From contig VAFM01000001.1 of assembly GCA_005768725.1 (NCBI GenBank), positions 558,001-622,000 on the forward strand: DNA of 64,000 nt, read 5' to 3'. Source of the stretch: Blastochloris viridis. Its GTDB lineage: Bacteria; Pseudomonadota; Alphaproteobacteria; UBA2136; UBA6156. Below the pieces are notes generated by a model. It was not told the origin of the DNA. It saw only the letters and a program-made list of their open reading frames with translations, and did no database searches. Shown here piece after piece: positions 15,003 through 24,570 of the stretch; position 1 is the stretch's first letter; the number at the start of each line of letters is the position of its first letter. The translations under genes were made by a program, and so were the position numbers.

Positions 15003-17699
15003 TTAGGCATTCATCATGGCTTGCAGCTTGCCGATATTCTCGGTCAGCTCGGCCAGACGGGTCCGGTTCTGCTCAAGTACATCAGCCGGTGCGCGTTCCA
15101 CAAAGTTGGGGTTACCCAGCATGGTATTGATCTTCTCAACTTCCTTACGCTGCTTTTCCAATTCACGCTCCACACGGGCCTTCTCCGCCGCCACATCAAT
15201 GTGACCGCTCAGATCCATGATATATTCCACACCATTGACCACCGCCGCCGCTTCCCCAGCCTTGGCCGCCTCTACACGGCCTTCAATGTTCGCGACACCG
15301 GCAACCGCTTTGAGCAGAGCAAGGTCGCCCTGCAGAATCGCAAGGTCAGCATCACTTGCACCACGTACCTGCACCGGCAGTTCTGTTTTCGGCGAAAGCT
15401 TGTGTAGTGTACGTGCCTGACGAATCGCACCCACCACGTCAATCATCTGGTTTACACGCTGCGTCGCAGCAGCATCTACCGGCCACTTGGCGTAATCCGG
15501 CCAACGCTGCATCATCAGGAAGGCGTTATCGTGCGCTGTATGATTCTGCCAGAGCTGTTCGGTAATATACGGAATGAACGGACTCAAAGCGCGCAGCAGA
15601 TTATCAAAGCCCCACCCAACAACGGCGCGGGTTTCTGCCTGCACATCTGCTCCCATCTGGCCCGCCAGCAAAGGCTTGGTGAGCTCCAGATACCAGTCGC
15701 ACCACGTGCCCCATGTAAAGTGGTAAATCAATTGCGCAGCCTGGTTAAATTCATAGGCATCCAGATGCGCATCCAGCTTGGTGTACATGCTCTTCAGCTC
15801 GCCCATCAGCCACATATTGACCGGGTGCTTCACCTTGCGGGCATCAAATTCTTTGGCATCGCCATCGGTATAGAAGACGTTCTGTATGGAAAGGAAGCGT
15901 GCAGCATTCCACAGCTTGGTGCAGAAGTTACGGTTCTGTTCCACCTTGGCGGTGCTGAAACGCATGTCTTCGGCACTGGCGATACCCGCCATGGTCAGGC
16001 GCAGCGCGTCAGTACCGTACTCGTTAATCAGCTCGATGGGGTCGAGCACATTGCCCTTACTCTTGCTCATCTTCTGGCCGTGTTCGTCCAGAATCAGACC
16101 ATGTGTATAAATCTTCTTGAAAGGCACCTGTCCCGTCAGTTCAAGGCCCATCATCATCATGCGCACCAGCCAGAAGAACAGGATATCACGTCCGCTCATC
16201 ACAACTTTACCGGGGTAGAATTCCTGCAGACGCTCACCACCTTGAGGCCAACCCTGTGTTACAAACGGCCAAAGGGCGCTACTGAACCAGGTATCGAGAA
16301 TATCCTCATCCTGCTTCCAGCCTTCGCCTTGCGGGGCCTTTTCACCGACATAAATGTCCTGCTCACTGCTGCCTTGCACATCGCGGAACCACGCCGGAAT
16401 ACGGTGCCCCCACCACAATTGACGGCTGATACACCAGTCCTGAATGTTCTCCAGCCAGTTGCGGTAAACACGTTCGTCACGCTCGTTCACAAAACCAATA
16501 TCTCCTTTATCTGCAGCTTCCAAACACTTCTTGGCCAGCGGCTCACCCTTCAGGTACCACTGCCAGGTCAGGTAGGGCTCTAAAATCGTCTCATCACGCT
16601 CGGCATGGCCTACATTGTGTGTGTGCGGCTCAATCTTGATAAGTTGGCCCATTGCCTCAAGGTCGGCCACGATCTGCTTACGGGCCACAAACCGATCCAG
16701 CCCCTGATACGCTTCCGGGCAGTTCTGGTTCATCTTACCGTCCGGGGTCAGTAGGTTAATCAGCGGAATATTCACGCTATCCTTATGGCGCTGGTAAAAC
16801 GCAAAGTCGTTAAAGTCGTGGGCTGCAGTAATTTTCACCATGCCGGAACCGAATTCCGGATCAACCATCTCATCCGCCACAATCGGAATCTCACGGTTCA
16901 CGACCGGCACCATCACCAACTTACCCACCAGATCCTTGGCACGCTCATCGTTCGGGTGAATCGCAATCGCACCATCCGCCAGAATCGTTTCCGGACGCGT
17001 GGTGGCAATCTCAATACCATCCTGGCCCTTGTAGCTGAAACCACCGGCAAACTTATAGCGCACATGCCACAGGTTACCGTTCACTTCCTTGTGCTTTACT
17101 TCAAGGTCGCTTACGGCGGTCTGCATCTTCGGGTCCCAGTTGACCAGACGCTGGCCACGGTAAATCAGCCCACGCTTGTGCAGCTCAATAAAGACATGAT
17201 TCACAGCCGCGCTGTACTGCGGGTCCATCGTAAAGCGCTCATTGCCCCAGTCGCAGCTGATGCCTAAACGACGTAACTGGCCGCCAATGGTACCAGCACT
17301 GTGGTCTTTCCACTCCCAGGCCTTTTCCATGAACGTGTCACGGCCATAATCAAATCGATTCTTGCCTTCCTTGGCCCACTGGCGCTCCAGCACCACGTGC
17401 ACCGCAATGCTGGCATGGTCGGTACCCGGCTGGTACAGCGCATTCTTGCCCTGCATACGGGCACGGCGTACCAGAATATCCGGCAGAGTGTTATCCAGCG
17501 CGTGGCCTAGGTGAAGGGTACCGGTCACGTTGGGTGGCGGCATCATGATAGAGAACGGTTCGCCCTGCATACTCGGAGCAAAACAGTCATTGCGCTCCCA
17601 GCGTTCGGCAATACGGGGCTCAAGGGCACAGGCATCATAACGGGTAGCCAATCCTTCTTCATTGATGGAAGGGCTTTGGGGCGCAGCAGACGTACTCAT
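15003..17699 (-). CDS. valS: Valyl-tRNA synthetase
   Basis: 898 residues from the ATG giving MSTSAAPQ; 16 further codons upstream are open but unlike the family. Class I motifs: HLGH in PPPNVTGTLHLGHALD, the CP1 editing domain (TTRPETILAD, VNREIPIVAD), KMSKSKGNVLDP, and a C-terminal coiled coil (about 830-898; KARVERELEKQRKEVEKI). It charges tRNA-Val in the cytoplasm and edits threonine. It follows popZ, which is a conserved alphaproteobacterial order. Confidence 0.96.
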   Translation of the reverse strand: MSTSAAPQSPSINEEGLATRYDACALEPRIAERWERNDCFAPSMQGEPFSIMMPPPNVTGTLHLGHALDNTLPDILVRRARMQGKNALYQPGTDHASIAVHVVLERQWAKEGKNRFDYGRDTFMEKAWEWKDHSAGTIGGQLRRLGISCDWGNERFTMDPQYSAAVNHVFIELHKRGLIYRGQRLVNWDPKMQTAVSDLEVKHKEVNGNLWHVRYKFAGGFSYKGQDGIEIATTRPETILADGAIAIHPNDERAKDLVGKLVMVPVVNREIPIVADEMVDPEFGSGMVKITAAHDFNDFAFYQRHKDSVNIPLINLLTPDGKMNQNCPEAYQGLDRFVARKQIVADLEAMGQLIKIEPHTHNVGHAERDETILEPYLTWQWYLKGEPLAKKCLEAADKGDIGFVNERDERVYRNWLENIQDWCISRQLWWGHRIPAWFRDVQGSSEQDIYVGEKAPQGEGWKQDEDILDTWFSSALWPFVTQGWPQGGERLQEFYPGKVVMSGRDILFFWLVRMMMMGLELTGQVPFKKIYTHGLILDEHGQKMSKSKGNVLDPIELINEYGTDALRLTMAGIASAEDMRFSTAKVEQNRNFCTKLWNAARFLSIQNVFYTDGDAKEFDARKVKHPVNMWLMGELKSMYTKLDAHLDAYEFNQAAQLIYHFTWGTWCDWYLELTKPLLAGQMGADVQAETRAVVGWGFDNLLRALSPFIPYITEQLWQNHTAHDNAFLMMQRWPDYAKWPVDAAATQRVNQMIDVVGAIRQARTLHKLSPKTELPVQVRGASDADLAILQGDLALLKAVAGVANIEGRVEAAKAGEAAAVVNGVEYIMDLSGHIDVAAEKARVERELEKQRKEVEKINTMLGNPNFVERAPADVLEQNRTRLAELTENIGKLQAMMNA

Positions 17700-17832
17700 A
17701 ATAACTTTTAACAACCTGTTGGTGGGCATATGCGTGAAACGCCCCAACCTACCGCATCAAACCACCTAAAATCAAGCCCATCGAGCCAAAAAGGCATATC
17801 ACATTCCGGAATTCTGTAAGCCAGACTCCAAC

Positions 17833-18594
17833 CTAGCTTTGCGCCAGCTTGGAAATCTCTTCTTTTACCAATTTTTCAACTACATCCGGCAGGTTCTTCG
17901 CCAACCAGTCCTGCACCATCGGGCGGAGAGCCATAGCCAGAACTTCCGCCGGAAACGCGACCTGCACACCTTCCGGTCCCTGAATCGCACCAACTTCAAA
18001 CCGAGACGCTGCCGCAGACGTCACCTGCTGCACATCTACAGTCGCCGCAACCGGAGCCGAAGCCACCTGCACGCCCTCAACCACAGAAACTTCTTCAGCA
18101 TCCGTTTCCGCAACAATACTCTCTTCAGCACCCAGCGGCGCGTCTTCGGCCATCAGGTCTTCTTTCGAAATCTTAGGCCCCGCAACCTGCTGCTGTTCCT
18201 GAGAAATCTCCGCCAGCAAGCGGTCAAATTCATCTGCCGCATCGGCGACAACCGGGTCTGCCACTTCACTCTGCAAAAGCTCACCCGCTACGCCACCAAT
18301 ATCGCTGGATACGACCGATTTAGCTTCGCCACTGGCGCCAAAAGCCTCAAGATCAATCAGTTCTTCCGCTTCCCCAGCATTCTCAGCTACCGTAACCATG
18401 TCCATTTCGCTTAGCTCAAGCACATCGTCTTCAATATCGCCTTCGGCAGCGGCGGCGGCATCAATCAGATCGGCACTTCCGGTTCCAACCTTGACCCCCT
18501 CTTCCGCCACGCCGCTACGGATAGACGACAGAATATCGTCCATATCCGTCTGCACCGGATTGGCGTTCAGGTTGCTGGAAGTATCATTTGCCAT
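17833..18594 (-). CDS. popZ: Polar organising protein PopZ (DUF2497)
   Basis: 253 residues. The N-terminal helix has MDDILSSIRS, the middle (about 50-200) is long and very acidic with low complexity, and the C-terminus has ALRPMVQDWLAKNLPDVVEKL, the oligomerisation helices of PopZ. In Caulobacter, PopZ forms polar hubs that anchor ParB-parS and cell-cycle proteins; only Alphaproteobacteria have it, which helps place the organism. It is upstream of valS as usual. The virion cassette ends 150 bases upstream on the same strand without a visible terminator. Confidence 0.9.
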   Translation of the reverse strand: MANDTSSNLNANPVQTDMDDILSSIRSGVAEEGVKVGTGSADLIDAAAAAEGDIEDDVLELSEMDMVTVAENAGEAEELIDLEAFGASGEAKSVVSSDIGGVAGELLQSEVADPVVADAADEFDRLLAEISQEQQQVAGPKISKEDLMAEDAPLGAEESIVAETDAEEVSVVEGVQVASAPVAATVDVQQVTSAAASRFEVGAIQGPEGVQVAFPAEVLAMALRPMVQDWLAKNLPDVVEKLVKEEISKLAQS

Positions 18595-18747
18595 GGCAAT
18601 ATGGGGCTTCTTATCCGTCCGTTATCAGTTGTTCGGGCATGGGTGATGCGCGTAACATTGGCTAATATAGGCAAGCAATGCCGCAAAATCCATCCTAACC
18701 ATGCTATTGGCGCCTTTTCCGCAAGCACTTATACCGCCCCCTGTGGC

Positions 18748-19197
18748 TTACTTGCCTCTTAATGGTGTTTTTGCAGCCACGCCTTCGGTGTCGCCACCAA
18801 TCTTTTCAAATGGCCTCAAACCAAACCAGAAAGCCATGATTCCACCCACAATCGCATAATCCTCCGCTCCCATCGGCACCCCCGCACAACGGGCATAGAC
18901 GTACCAGAAGAACGCCGTCAACGTGATGACAGGGCGCACCAGCCCCCGAAGCAGCCCAATTATCGGCAAGGCATTGGCAACCCCCATGGCGGCATCATGC
19001 GCCCGAGCCTTGTCAATTTCCGCCATCACAGCTTCACGAATACGCTCATCTTTCGTCAGAATATCGCCTACAACGCCACTTACCTTCCCCACCGCCTCCA
19101 CACTCAATCCGGTCTTCTCGGCTACATCCTCCTTGCGCTCGGTCAGCAGACTATTCACAACCGAAAGAACCTGCACCGCCACATTCCATAAGCTCAT
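18748..19197 (-). CDS. Holin of the three-TM gene-transfer-release type
   Basis: 149 residues. A helical cytoplasmic part (about 1-70) is followed by membrane segments near 72-98 (IIGLLRGLVRPVITLTAFFWYVYA) and 108-128, ending in IMAFWFGLRPFEK. The RPVITL and FWFGLRPFEK patterns are those of the Pfam family named holin of 3TMs for gene-transfer release, known from RcGTA-type clusters and some alphaproteobacterial prophages. It would let a lysin reach the wall. No endolysin is encoded in the cassette. It is the last gene of the leftward operon. Confidence 0.75.
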   Translation of the reverse strand: MSLWNVAVQVLSVVNSLLTERKEDVAEKTGLSVEAVGKVSGVVGDILTKDERIREAVMAEIDKARAHDAAMGVANALPIIGLLRGLVRPVITLTAFFWYVYARCAGVPMGAEDYAIVGGIMAFWFGLRPFEKIGGDTEGVAAKTPLRGK

Positions 19198-19212
19198 CCC
19201 TCATATCCTTCT

Positions 19213-19380
19213 CTAATTTCCGCTCAACGCACCCCATACAAACCCGGCTAACGCAGCCAGACCTGAAAAACACCACACAACACCCGCCACAAAACCGCGG
19301 TAATGCTCCAAATCTTCTCGAATTTCCCTCACATCCGCCCTTAAACCTCTCACTTCTTCCAGCAATTCCGTCACATCCAT
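19213..19380 (-). CDS. Small phage-type coiled-coil membrane protein
   Basis: 55 residues from the ATG with AAGGGG upstream. The first 25 residues form a charged helix with heptad pattern (LLEEVRGLRADVREIRED), followed by one membrane helix (about 29-50). Small proteins of this kind next to holins are often spanin-like or holin modulators, but I cannot assign it. It lies 15 bases upstream of the holin gene. Confidence 0.6.
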   Translation of the reverse strand: MDVTELLEEVRGLRADVREIREDLEHYRGFVAGVVWCFSGLAALAGFVWGALSGN

Positions 19381-19421
19381 CACCCATCCCCTTAAAAAAT
19401 GCCTAAAAAAAGGCACTCAAC

Positions 19422-19450
19422 TTGCGTTCCGCCCGCCAACCACGTTAGAT
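19422..19450 (+). promoter_or_regulatory. Promoter of the rightward gene at 19458
   Basis: TTGCGT (19422-19427), 17-base spacer, TTAGAT (19445-19450). The start codon at 19458 is only seven bases after the -10 box and no ribosome-binding site is seen, so the transcript may be leaderless. Confidence 0.45.
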
Positions 19451-19457
19451 TACTCCC

Positions 19458-20009
19458 ATGACACGCAGCAAAGCCCCTACCCCCGACTACGATACCGACC
19501 CGGGCAAACCCATCGCCGGTAACCCCCTCACGCCGCAACGCTACAATATTCTTCTCACCCGCCACGGCGAAGAAATCTCATTCGATTTCCCGCCCGCCAC
19601 GGCCGATCTCATCACCCGTTTCGGTTACCTCACACCGTCCGACGTCCGCTGCCAGAACGGTCTGATCCAGAACGAAGAAGACATCTACGACATGCTGGAG
19701 GCCGTTCTTGGCCGAGGCTATCGTGGCAACCTCGCCTATCATACCCGCAAGCAGGTTATCGTTTCGCTGCACGATACCGCTATTCTGGGCTACCAACGTC
19801 AGGCGATCATCGATCCCCGCCTCTCGAACGAGGTCGCCCTGTTCTGGGAAATCTATCTCGACCAGCGCGTCTTCCCACAATCGCAGGAAGAAGATTGGCA
19901 GGCTCTCATCGGCGAACTCATTACCGCCGAGAAGACCGATCCCGAAGCCGACCGTAAACTGGCCGAAGACATCAAAAACCGTCTCCTCGACCAGGCCAAG
20001 GCCGACTAA
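19458..20009 (+). CDS. Unknown protein on the opposite strand within the virion cassette
   Basis: 183 residues, mostly soluble and acidic, with no signal peptide or membrane segment. It starts with a polar, Pro- and Asp-rich stretch (about 1-30) and ends with a charged helix (about 150-183; DPEADRKLAEDIKNRLL). No family is recognised. It runs against the operon and ends convergently, seven bases from the next phage gene. With its own promoter it fits the pattern of a moron, a gene expressed independently of the virion operon. Base composition resembles its neighbours. Confidence 0.65.
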   Translation: MTRSKAPTPDYDTDPGKPIAGNPLTPQRYNILLTRHGEEISFDFPPATADLITRFGYLTPSDVRCQNGLIQNEEDIYDMLEAVLGRGYRGNLAYHTRKQVIVSLHDTAILGYQRQAIIDPRLSNEVALFWEIYLDQRVFPQSQEEDWQALIGELITAEKTDPEADRKLAEDIKNRLLDQAKAD

Positions 20010-20015
20010 CCCGGC

Positions 20016-20333
20016 TTACGCCAGCATCTTCTGCAGTTCTGCCAGCATATCATCCAGCCGGATGACGTCTGGCGTACCATCCATGGCTACCAGCGTCAGT
20101 GTCTCTCCATCGGCACTCACACGCACGTCTTGCAGTTTCGGGTGAAGCTCCAGCGTATTCCAGGCCAGTACTGCCTGCTTGGTGCGGCCTTCCACCAGCA
20201 TGGCGACAATGGCCTGCAAGCTGGCAGCGTGGCGGCGCATACGCGCAACTTGTTCCCCTTTTTCCGCCCCATACGTTTCCATTTTACGTTTCCAGGGCAT
20301 AAACTCCTGTTCCTGCCATTCGCGCACAGTCAT
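20016..20333 (-). CDS. Phage-type protein of unknown function
   Basis: 105 residues. The N-terminal half is helical and charged (REWQEQEFMPWKRKMETYG), and the C-terminal half contains VRVSADGETLTLVAMDGT, likely two beta strands, then a helix. Not recognised. It lies between the ejection-type protein and the lysis genes, so a virion-assembly or chaperone role is possible but unproven. Confidence 0.6.
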   Translation of the reverse strand: MTVREWQEQEFMPWKRKMETYGAEKGEQVARMRRHAASLQAIVAMLVEGRTKQAVLAWNTLELHPKLQDVRVSADGETLTLVAMDGTPDVIRLDDMLAELQKMLA

Positions 20334-20352
20334 ACGTTTATCGTCAATTGTC

Positions 20353-21099
20353 TTACCCTCTTAAAAATAAGCTGCCCAGCAAACCACCAGAGCCGCCTAT
20401 AGCTCCCGCCGTCACGACCTTCCCCAGAGATCCTCCAAGAGAACTGCCAAGTGCCGTCTCAAACGCGCTGGGCTTTTTGTAGTAGTCCAAAATACTTGCC
20501 TGACGCTGGGCATTGAGAGCCAACGCACCACTCTGGGCATTCGCCGCAGCCTGTGCGGCACGCGCCGCATTGCTGTCGGTCGCAGCTGCAGCCAGATTGT
20601 AGAGATTTTGCTGAAGTGCCAACTTCTCGTTACGCACCTGGCTAGCCATCTCATCCTTCATCTGGCTCACATTCTGTTCCGCATCCTGCTGGTCCAACAG
20701 GCGCTGACGCCGCACGTCATTCGCGGCCGTACTGTCGCTCAAGCCGCGCCGCGCCAGCGTTTCCTCTTCGGTACGAGCACGTTGCGTAGCCTGCTTGCCT
20801 AACAGCTTCGTCTGGGTCTGCTCCCATTGGCTCAAAATACGTTGCGTATCTTCATCCGCCGCATAGTCTGCCGATGACAGCTTACGGATCTCTCCCAAAC
20901 TTTCCGTCATGATCGCATCCAACTGGTCACGTTCAGCCTGTTGTTCTGCCGTCAATGGTAATCGCCGGGTGATGTAGGTAATACTTCCGTCCGCATTGGT
21001 CACCGGCACCTGCTCCACACCTCCAATCTCATCCCGGATCGTACTCGGCGGTGCCGGCGGTGTTGGTGCGGGTGCACTGGCTTTAAATAAACTTCCCAT
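20353..21099 (-). CDS. Putative internal virion / DNA ejection protein
   Basis: 248 residues. The N-terminus has a proline-rich stretch (PAPTPPAPPS), a long Ala/Gln/Arg/Glu-rich helical middle (about 50-195) follows, and the C-terminus is Gly/Ser/Leu-rich and hydrophobic (ETALGSSLGGSLGKVV). This resembles internal or ejected proteins of short-tailed phages such as T7 gp14 in layout, not in recognisable sequence. It overlaps the GNAT-like gene by 17 bases, as in compact phage operons. Confidence 0.55.
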   Translation of the reverse strand: MGSLFKASAPAPTPPAPPSTIRDEIGGVEQVPVTNADGSITYITRRLPLTAEQQAERDQLDAIMTESLGEIRKLSSADYAADEDTQRILSQWEQTQTKLLGKQATQRARTEEETLARRGLSDSTAANDVRRQRLLDQQDAEQNVSQMKDEMASQVRNEKLALQQNLYNLAAAATDSNAARAAQAAANAQSGALALNAQRQASILDYYKKPSAFETALGSSLGGSLGKVVTAGAIGGSGGLLGSLFLRG

Positions 21100-21556
21100 C
21101 TGACTTCTTTTCCTCCTTGTTGGCTGGCTTGAATTTCTTCGGCAGCAAACCGGGCGTGATCACAAGCACCGGCTTTGCTACATCAAGAGAGGTCGCGGGC
21201 ACAAACCCGGCGGCCAGTCCCGCCTTCAATGCCTTCTTCGTCGCGGGCTGAATCCACACGCAGCGCAACTTCATCTCGTCAAACGCCAGCTCAAATAATT
21301 TACGCAATACGGCAGGCTTGGCCCATTTTCCCTGTTCGTTGGTGGCACAGACTACATCGAAAAAGGCCACTCCATCTTCCGGCGGCCCGAACACAAAACC
21401 CACCTGCAATGCGCTACCTTCCAGCACACCATACACATGGGCTTTCTCAAAATACGGCACGGCCTCGCTATACCGGGGTGGCACATCCGGAAACTTCTGG
21501 GCCACCATCAAACGGTACAACTCGGGCCACTGCCCGAAGTGCAATAACTCCACCAT
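21083..21556 (-). CDS. GNAT-like phage protein
   Basis: 157 residues. The central part has the GNAT-type strand-helix pattern: GSALQVGFVFGPPEDGVAFF, then KWAKPAVLRKLFELAFDEM, then RCVWIQPATKKALKAGLAAGF. Similar acetyltransferase-fold proteins (DUF2824 type) occur next to tail genes in P22- and T7-type phages. The pyrophosphate-binding loop is not clearly conserved, so it may be structural and not an enzyme. The C-terminus is a lysine-rich tail. Confidence 0.6.
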   Translation of the reverse strand: MVELLHFGQWPELYRLMVAQKFPDVPPRYSEAVPYFEKAHVYGVLEGSALQVGFVFGPPEDGVAFFDVVCATNEQGKWAKPAVLRKLFELAFDEMKLRCVWIQPATKKALKAGLAAGFVPATSLDVAKPVLVITPGLLPKKFKPANKEEKKSDGKFI

Positions 21557-21562
21557 GCTGCG

Positions 21563-22819
21563 CTAAACCTTGATCATCCAGTTGAGCAGCATGTACGGAG
21601 GCAGTACGTCAAAATTGCTGATGCCATGACTGTGCCCCCCACCCCCGCCAACGCTTTTCGAAACCACACGTGTCCCGCCCGTACCAGCATCAGCGTTCAT
21701 CGCAGGGCCACCATTGGTGCTGGTCGATGCTGTGCCCGATACCGCATTTATATCGTGGGTATGGGCCGGTATATCGGCAATGGTCAGCGTATAGCTGTCG
21801 GTACTGCCACTCTTTGTCTGGGCACCACCTGTGCCGCCAAGGGTATTAGCTACACTTAAACGACCCGCATCGGTGCCGTTCATATTATCCAAACCAAATA
21901 CCGTGCGCCCACGCAAATCAGGCACAGCAAACGTGGTACTGCCATCGCCCGCGCCATAGGTCGTGCCAATTGCCGCAAACAGGTCCGCATAGCTAAAACG
22001 GTTGATAAGTTGCCCAGCACATAGCAACCACCCCTGCGGCGCACTACCGCCAGCAAACGGCATCAAGACTCCCGTCGGTACAAGCTTCGCTTGAACCTCA
22101 TCGTCCAAAGCCATAGTGCCAACACTTGCATACGCGTGGCCATACACGCCACCTTCGGTAAACGCGGCCACGGTCATGCCGTTACGCAATACCAGCATAT
22201 CGGTATCAACACCTTTCAGCTCATAGGTATCCATTCCGGCCGGAATCTTCAGCCCATCAAAGCGACGAGGAGTGTTACCACGCGCGCCACCCGTCAGAGG
22301 ACCATACGCAATCTGAGTCGGCACACTCCCAATCAATCCCCCAAAGCCATTGGAATCAAGAAGGTCAATACACACGAGCGTGGTCACACCCGCCGCATAG
22401 CTCACCTGTGCCACATCCCCCACATATTCCTTACCCGCAATGGTGAGCTTCACGCGGCGATTCACCTGGTAAATCCCACGCCAGTCACCGGTCATAGTGA
22501 AGGTGTAATTATCCACACGCGCCATAACTCCGGGGTTGATATGCACCACCCATTCATCCAGAGCACCGGCCACACTTGCTTTCAGGGTACCATCGGCGTT
22601 GATGCTCACATCCAGTCGCTCCTGAATACTCGCCCGTGCGCCGCTTGCCTCATCGATGAGGTTGAGCGCATCAATCATATAATTCAGGTCGCCATCCACC
22701 TTGGCGCTGCTGATGGCGCGCTTAGGCGTTGCCGTTGCGTCATCCTGATATTTGGTGCGATTGGCCAGGCCGCTTGCACCGGCATACGCCCCGGCGGGGC
22801 GCTGAAATTTATTCGTCAT
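21563..22819 (-). CDS. Tail fibre with collar domain
   Basis: 418 residues. The C-terminal third is a Phage Tail Collar domain: TGVLMPFAGGSAPQGWLLCAG near 262-282, then YGAGDGSTTFAVPDLRGR near 305-322. A Gly/Ser-rich receptor-type tip with two His motifs (AHTHDI, GHSHGI) ends in LPPYMLLNWMIKV. His-X-His pairs of this sort bind iron in T4 gp37-like tips. It should be the host-binding tail appendage. It overlaps the tail-hub gene by four bases. Confidence 0.88.
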   Translation of the reverse strand: MTNKFQRPAGAYAGASGLANRTKYQDDATATPKRAISSAKVDGDLNYMIDALNLIDEASGARASIQERLDVSINADGTLKASVAGALDEWVVHINPGVMARVDNYTFTMTGDWRGIYQVNRRVKLTIAGKEYVGDVAQVSYAAGVTTLVCIDLLDSNGFGGLIGSVPTQIAYGPLTGGARGNTPRRFDGLKIPAGMDTYELKGVDTDMLVLRNGMTVAAFTEGGVYGHAYASVGTMALDDEVQAKLVPTGVLMPFAGGSAPQGWLLCAGQLINRFSYADLFAAIGTTYGAGDGSTTFAVPDLRGRTVFGLDNMNGTDAGRLSVANTLGGTGGAQTKSGSTDSYTLTIADIPAHTHDINAVSGTASTSTNGGPAMNADAGTGGTRVVSKSVGGGGGHSHGISNFDVLPPYMLLNWMIKV

Positions 22820-24558
22820 CGTTCGGCTATTCCATAAAGTTTCAATCCAAACACCGTGAACGGTCCGTTCGCGGTGCTGCTTTCAAGGGCGTAGGCATAC
22901 GTGTCGGCCACCACATGGTCGCGTACCATCGGCAACCGGATGTCCCCCGCATCCCACAATCCCTCGTCCCATTCGGTGTCATCCCAGTAGGTCGCTTCGG
23001 CGGGGCTTACCAAGGCCATCACCTGCGGGTTGGCATCGTCGTAGTCACGGTAACGGCGCAGTAAAAACGGCACATCGGCCTTACGCTTTACCAGCACTTC
23101 CGTATATTTGTTGGCCCAGCGTTTGCGGTTACCAGGTGCCACCCAGGGGGTCCACCACAGCAGCGTCACAGGGGCACCGTTATCATTCCATACATCTGTC
23201 GCGTAATGGTAAAGCTGCCCGCCCTTCGCCAGATATAGCTCACCATCCGGCGCGCTATGGGCCGCAGTTACGCCACTGAACACGCCGTCAAAGATCACCC
23301 ATCCCTGCCCGAACGACCCGATCTGCCACACCAGAGTCACATCGTCCAAAGCCAGTCCAAACCAGCCCTGCCCGTCATGTCGCATGGTCACCACACGTCG
23401 GTAGGCTTCCGGATGCGCCAGTACATAGGCAATCCGTTCAGTAATCGTCGGGTCGAGTTCACTGCCAACATCACTCACATCCAGTTGCTCGGTCTGAATG
23501 GTCCGGCTTAAGGTGCGCGCACCCTGACGCCCCACAAACAGCAAATCATTCGGTAATTCCAGTACCGCATTGCCATGCACCACACCCAGCGGAATACTCT
23601 TGCTCCACGCCAGATCCCCGTCAGCCGCAGGGTCGGTTCCGGTCCATATCTGCAGATGGTTACGCCCGACAAACACCGTCATGCCATCCTTCACACTCAT
23701 CGCCAGAAGCTCATCCGCAACCCCCGCCTTGTCGGCCAGATTCAGGCTCGGAATACTCCCGGTCTCGGGGTCCGGCCATGCGGTATAATCATTGACGCCA
23801 TAGGTGTAGTAGACACGCAGACGATCCACATCACCGCGCATAGCAGCGCTCACCGGCCCTTTGCCAAAGCCCCATAAGCGGTCATGTGCAGCAACCAGCA
23901 CCGCCACCTTGGGCGGCTTTACCTCAAACGCCACGGCGCTCAACGTGTTGTTCAAAACGGCTGTACCCAGCGTCACCGTCAGCGTTGTACCACTTACACT
24001 CACCGACGAAATCGTCGCAACAACCTCACCTGAAGCCAACGTCGCCCTTACGCGCCTGCCTACCGGATACATCTCCGCCGTACTCATGATCGTGAACTGC
24101 GTCGCACTCACATAGGTCAACCCGGCTGCGGCATCGGTCACGAACGCGCTTACTTCGCTCCACGCCGTTCCATCCCAGGCCAGCACGTGGTTGATGCCAT
24201 TACAAAGCAGTAACTTCCCGTCAAACGTCACCGTGCGAACCACACCGTTACCATCCAGGCCACTCCATACCTGCACCCAGCTCGTCCCGTTCAGCCGGTA
24301 AATCTTACCGACATTCGTAGACACCAAGATTTGCAGGCCCGAAGCCGCCATGTAACTCATTACCGCCGTAATCGTCTCTCCGGCAATCTCTGCCCCCAGC
24401 GCCACAACGCCGTTGCGCTTGCTCCCTGCCCCATCGGCGCTCATCAGCATATTCCGAATCTCACGCCCCAGTGTGGTGGGCATCGAAAGCGGGCTCCGCG
24501 CACTGCTCATCAGCCCCTTCGGGAATGCCACGACTGCCGTCGCCAAATCTCGTTTCAT
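22816..24558 (-). CDS. Tail hub / packaged-DNA stabilisation protein (P22 gp10-like)
   Basis: 580 residues, rich in beta strands and Gly/Trp. The N-terminus (SPLSMPTTLGREIRNMLMS) and propeller-like repeats (LAWDGTAWSEV, RLWGFGKGPVSA, GQGWFGLALDDVTLVW) resemble the plug or hub proteins that follow the adaptor in P22-type tails. In short-tailed phages this protein closes the portal and holds DNA in the head. The assignment rests on size, composition and position between the adaptor and the fibre; it is good but not certain. Confidence 0.7.
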   Translation of the reverse strand: MKRDLATAVVAFPKGLMSSARSPLSMPTTLGREIRNMLMSADGAGSKRNGVVALGAEIAGETITAVMSYMAASGLQILVSTNVGKIYRLNGTSWVQVWSGLDGNGVVRTVTFDGKLLLCNGINHVLAWDGTAWSEVSAFVTDAAAGLTYVSATQFTIMSTAEMYPVGRRVRATLASGEVVATISSVSVSGTTLTVTLGTAVLNNTLSAVAFEVKPPKVAVLVAAHDRLWGFGKGPVSAAMRGDVDRLRVYYTYGVNDYTAWPDPETGSIPSLNLADKAGVADELLAMSVKDGMTVFVGRNHLQIWTGTDPAADGDLAWSKSIPLGVVHGNAVLELPNDLLFVGRQGARTLSRTIQTEQLDVSDVGSELDPTITERIAYVLAHPEAYRRVVTMRHDGQGWFGLALDDVTLVWQIGSFGQGWVIFDGVFSGVTAAHSAPDGELYLAKGGQLYHYATDVWNDNGAPVTLLWWTPWVAPGNRKRWANKYTEVLVKRKADVPFLLRRYRDYDDANPQVMALVSPAEATYWDDTEWDEGLWDAGDIRLPMVRDHVVADTYAYALESSTANGPFTVFGLKLYGIAER

Positions 24559-24570
24559 GCTTTGTCCTCC

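Noticed and set aside
13193..15130. 645-codon open frame opposite argS
   Set aside because: It lies fully antisense to a clear arginyl-tRNA synthetase and has no family features.
18595..18747. Phage attachment site at the cassette ends
   Set aside because: Comparison by eye of 18595-18747 with 31773-31876 gave no direct repeat worth reporting.
20099..20402. Rightward frames opposite the gene at 20016-20333
   Set aside because: No binding site or promoter; they are shadows of the minus-strand gene.
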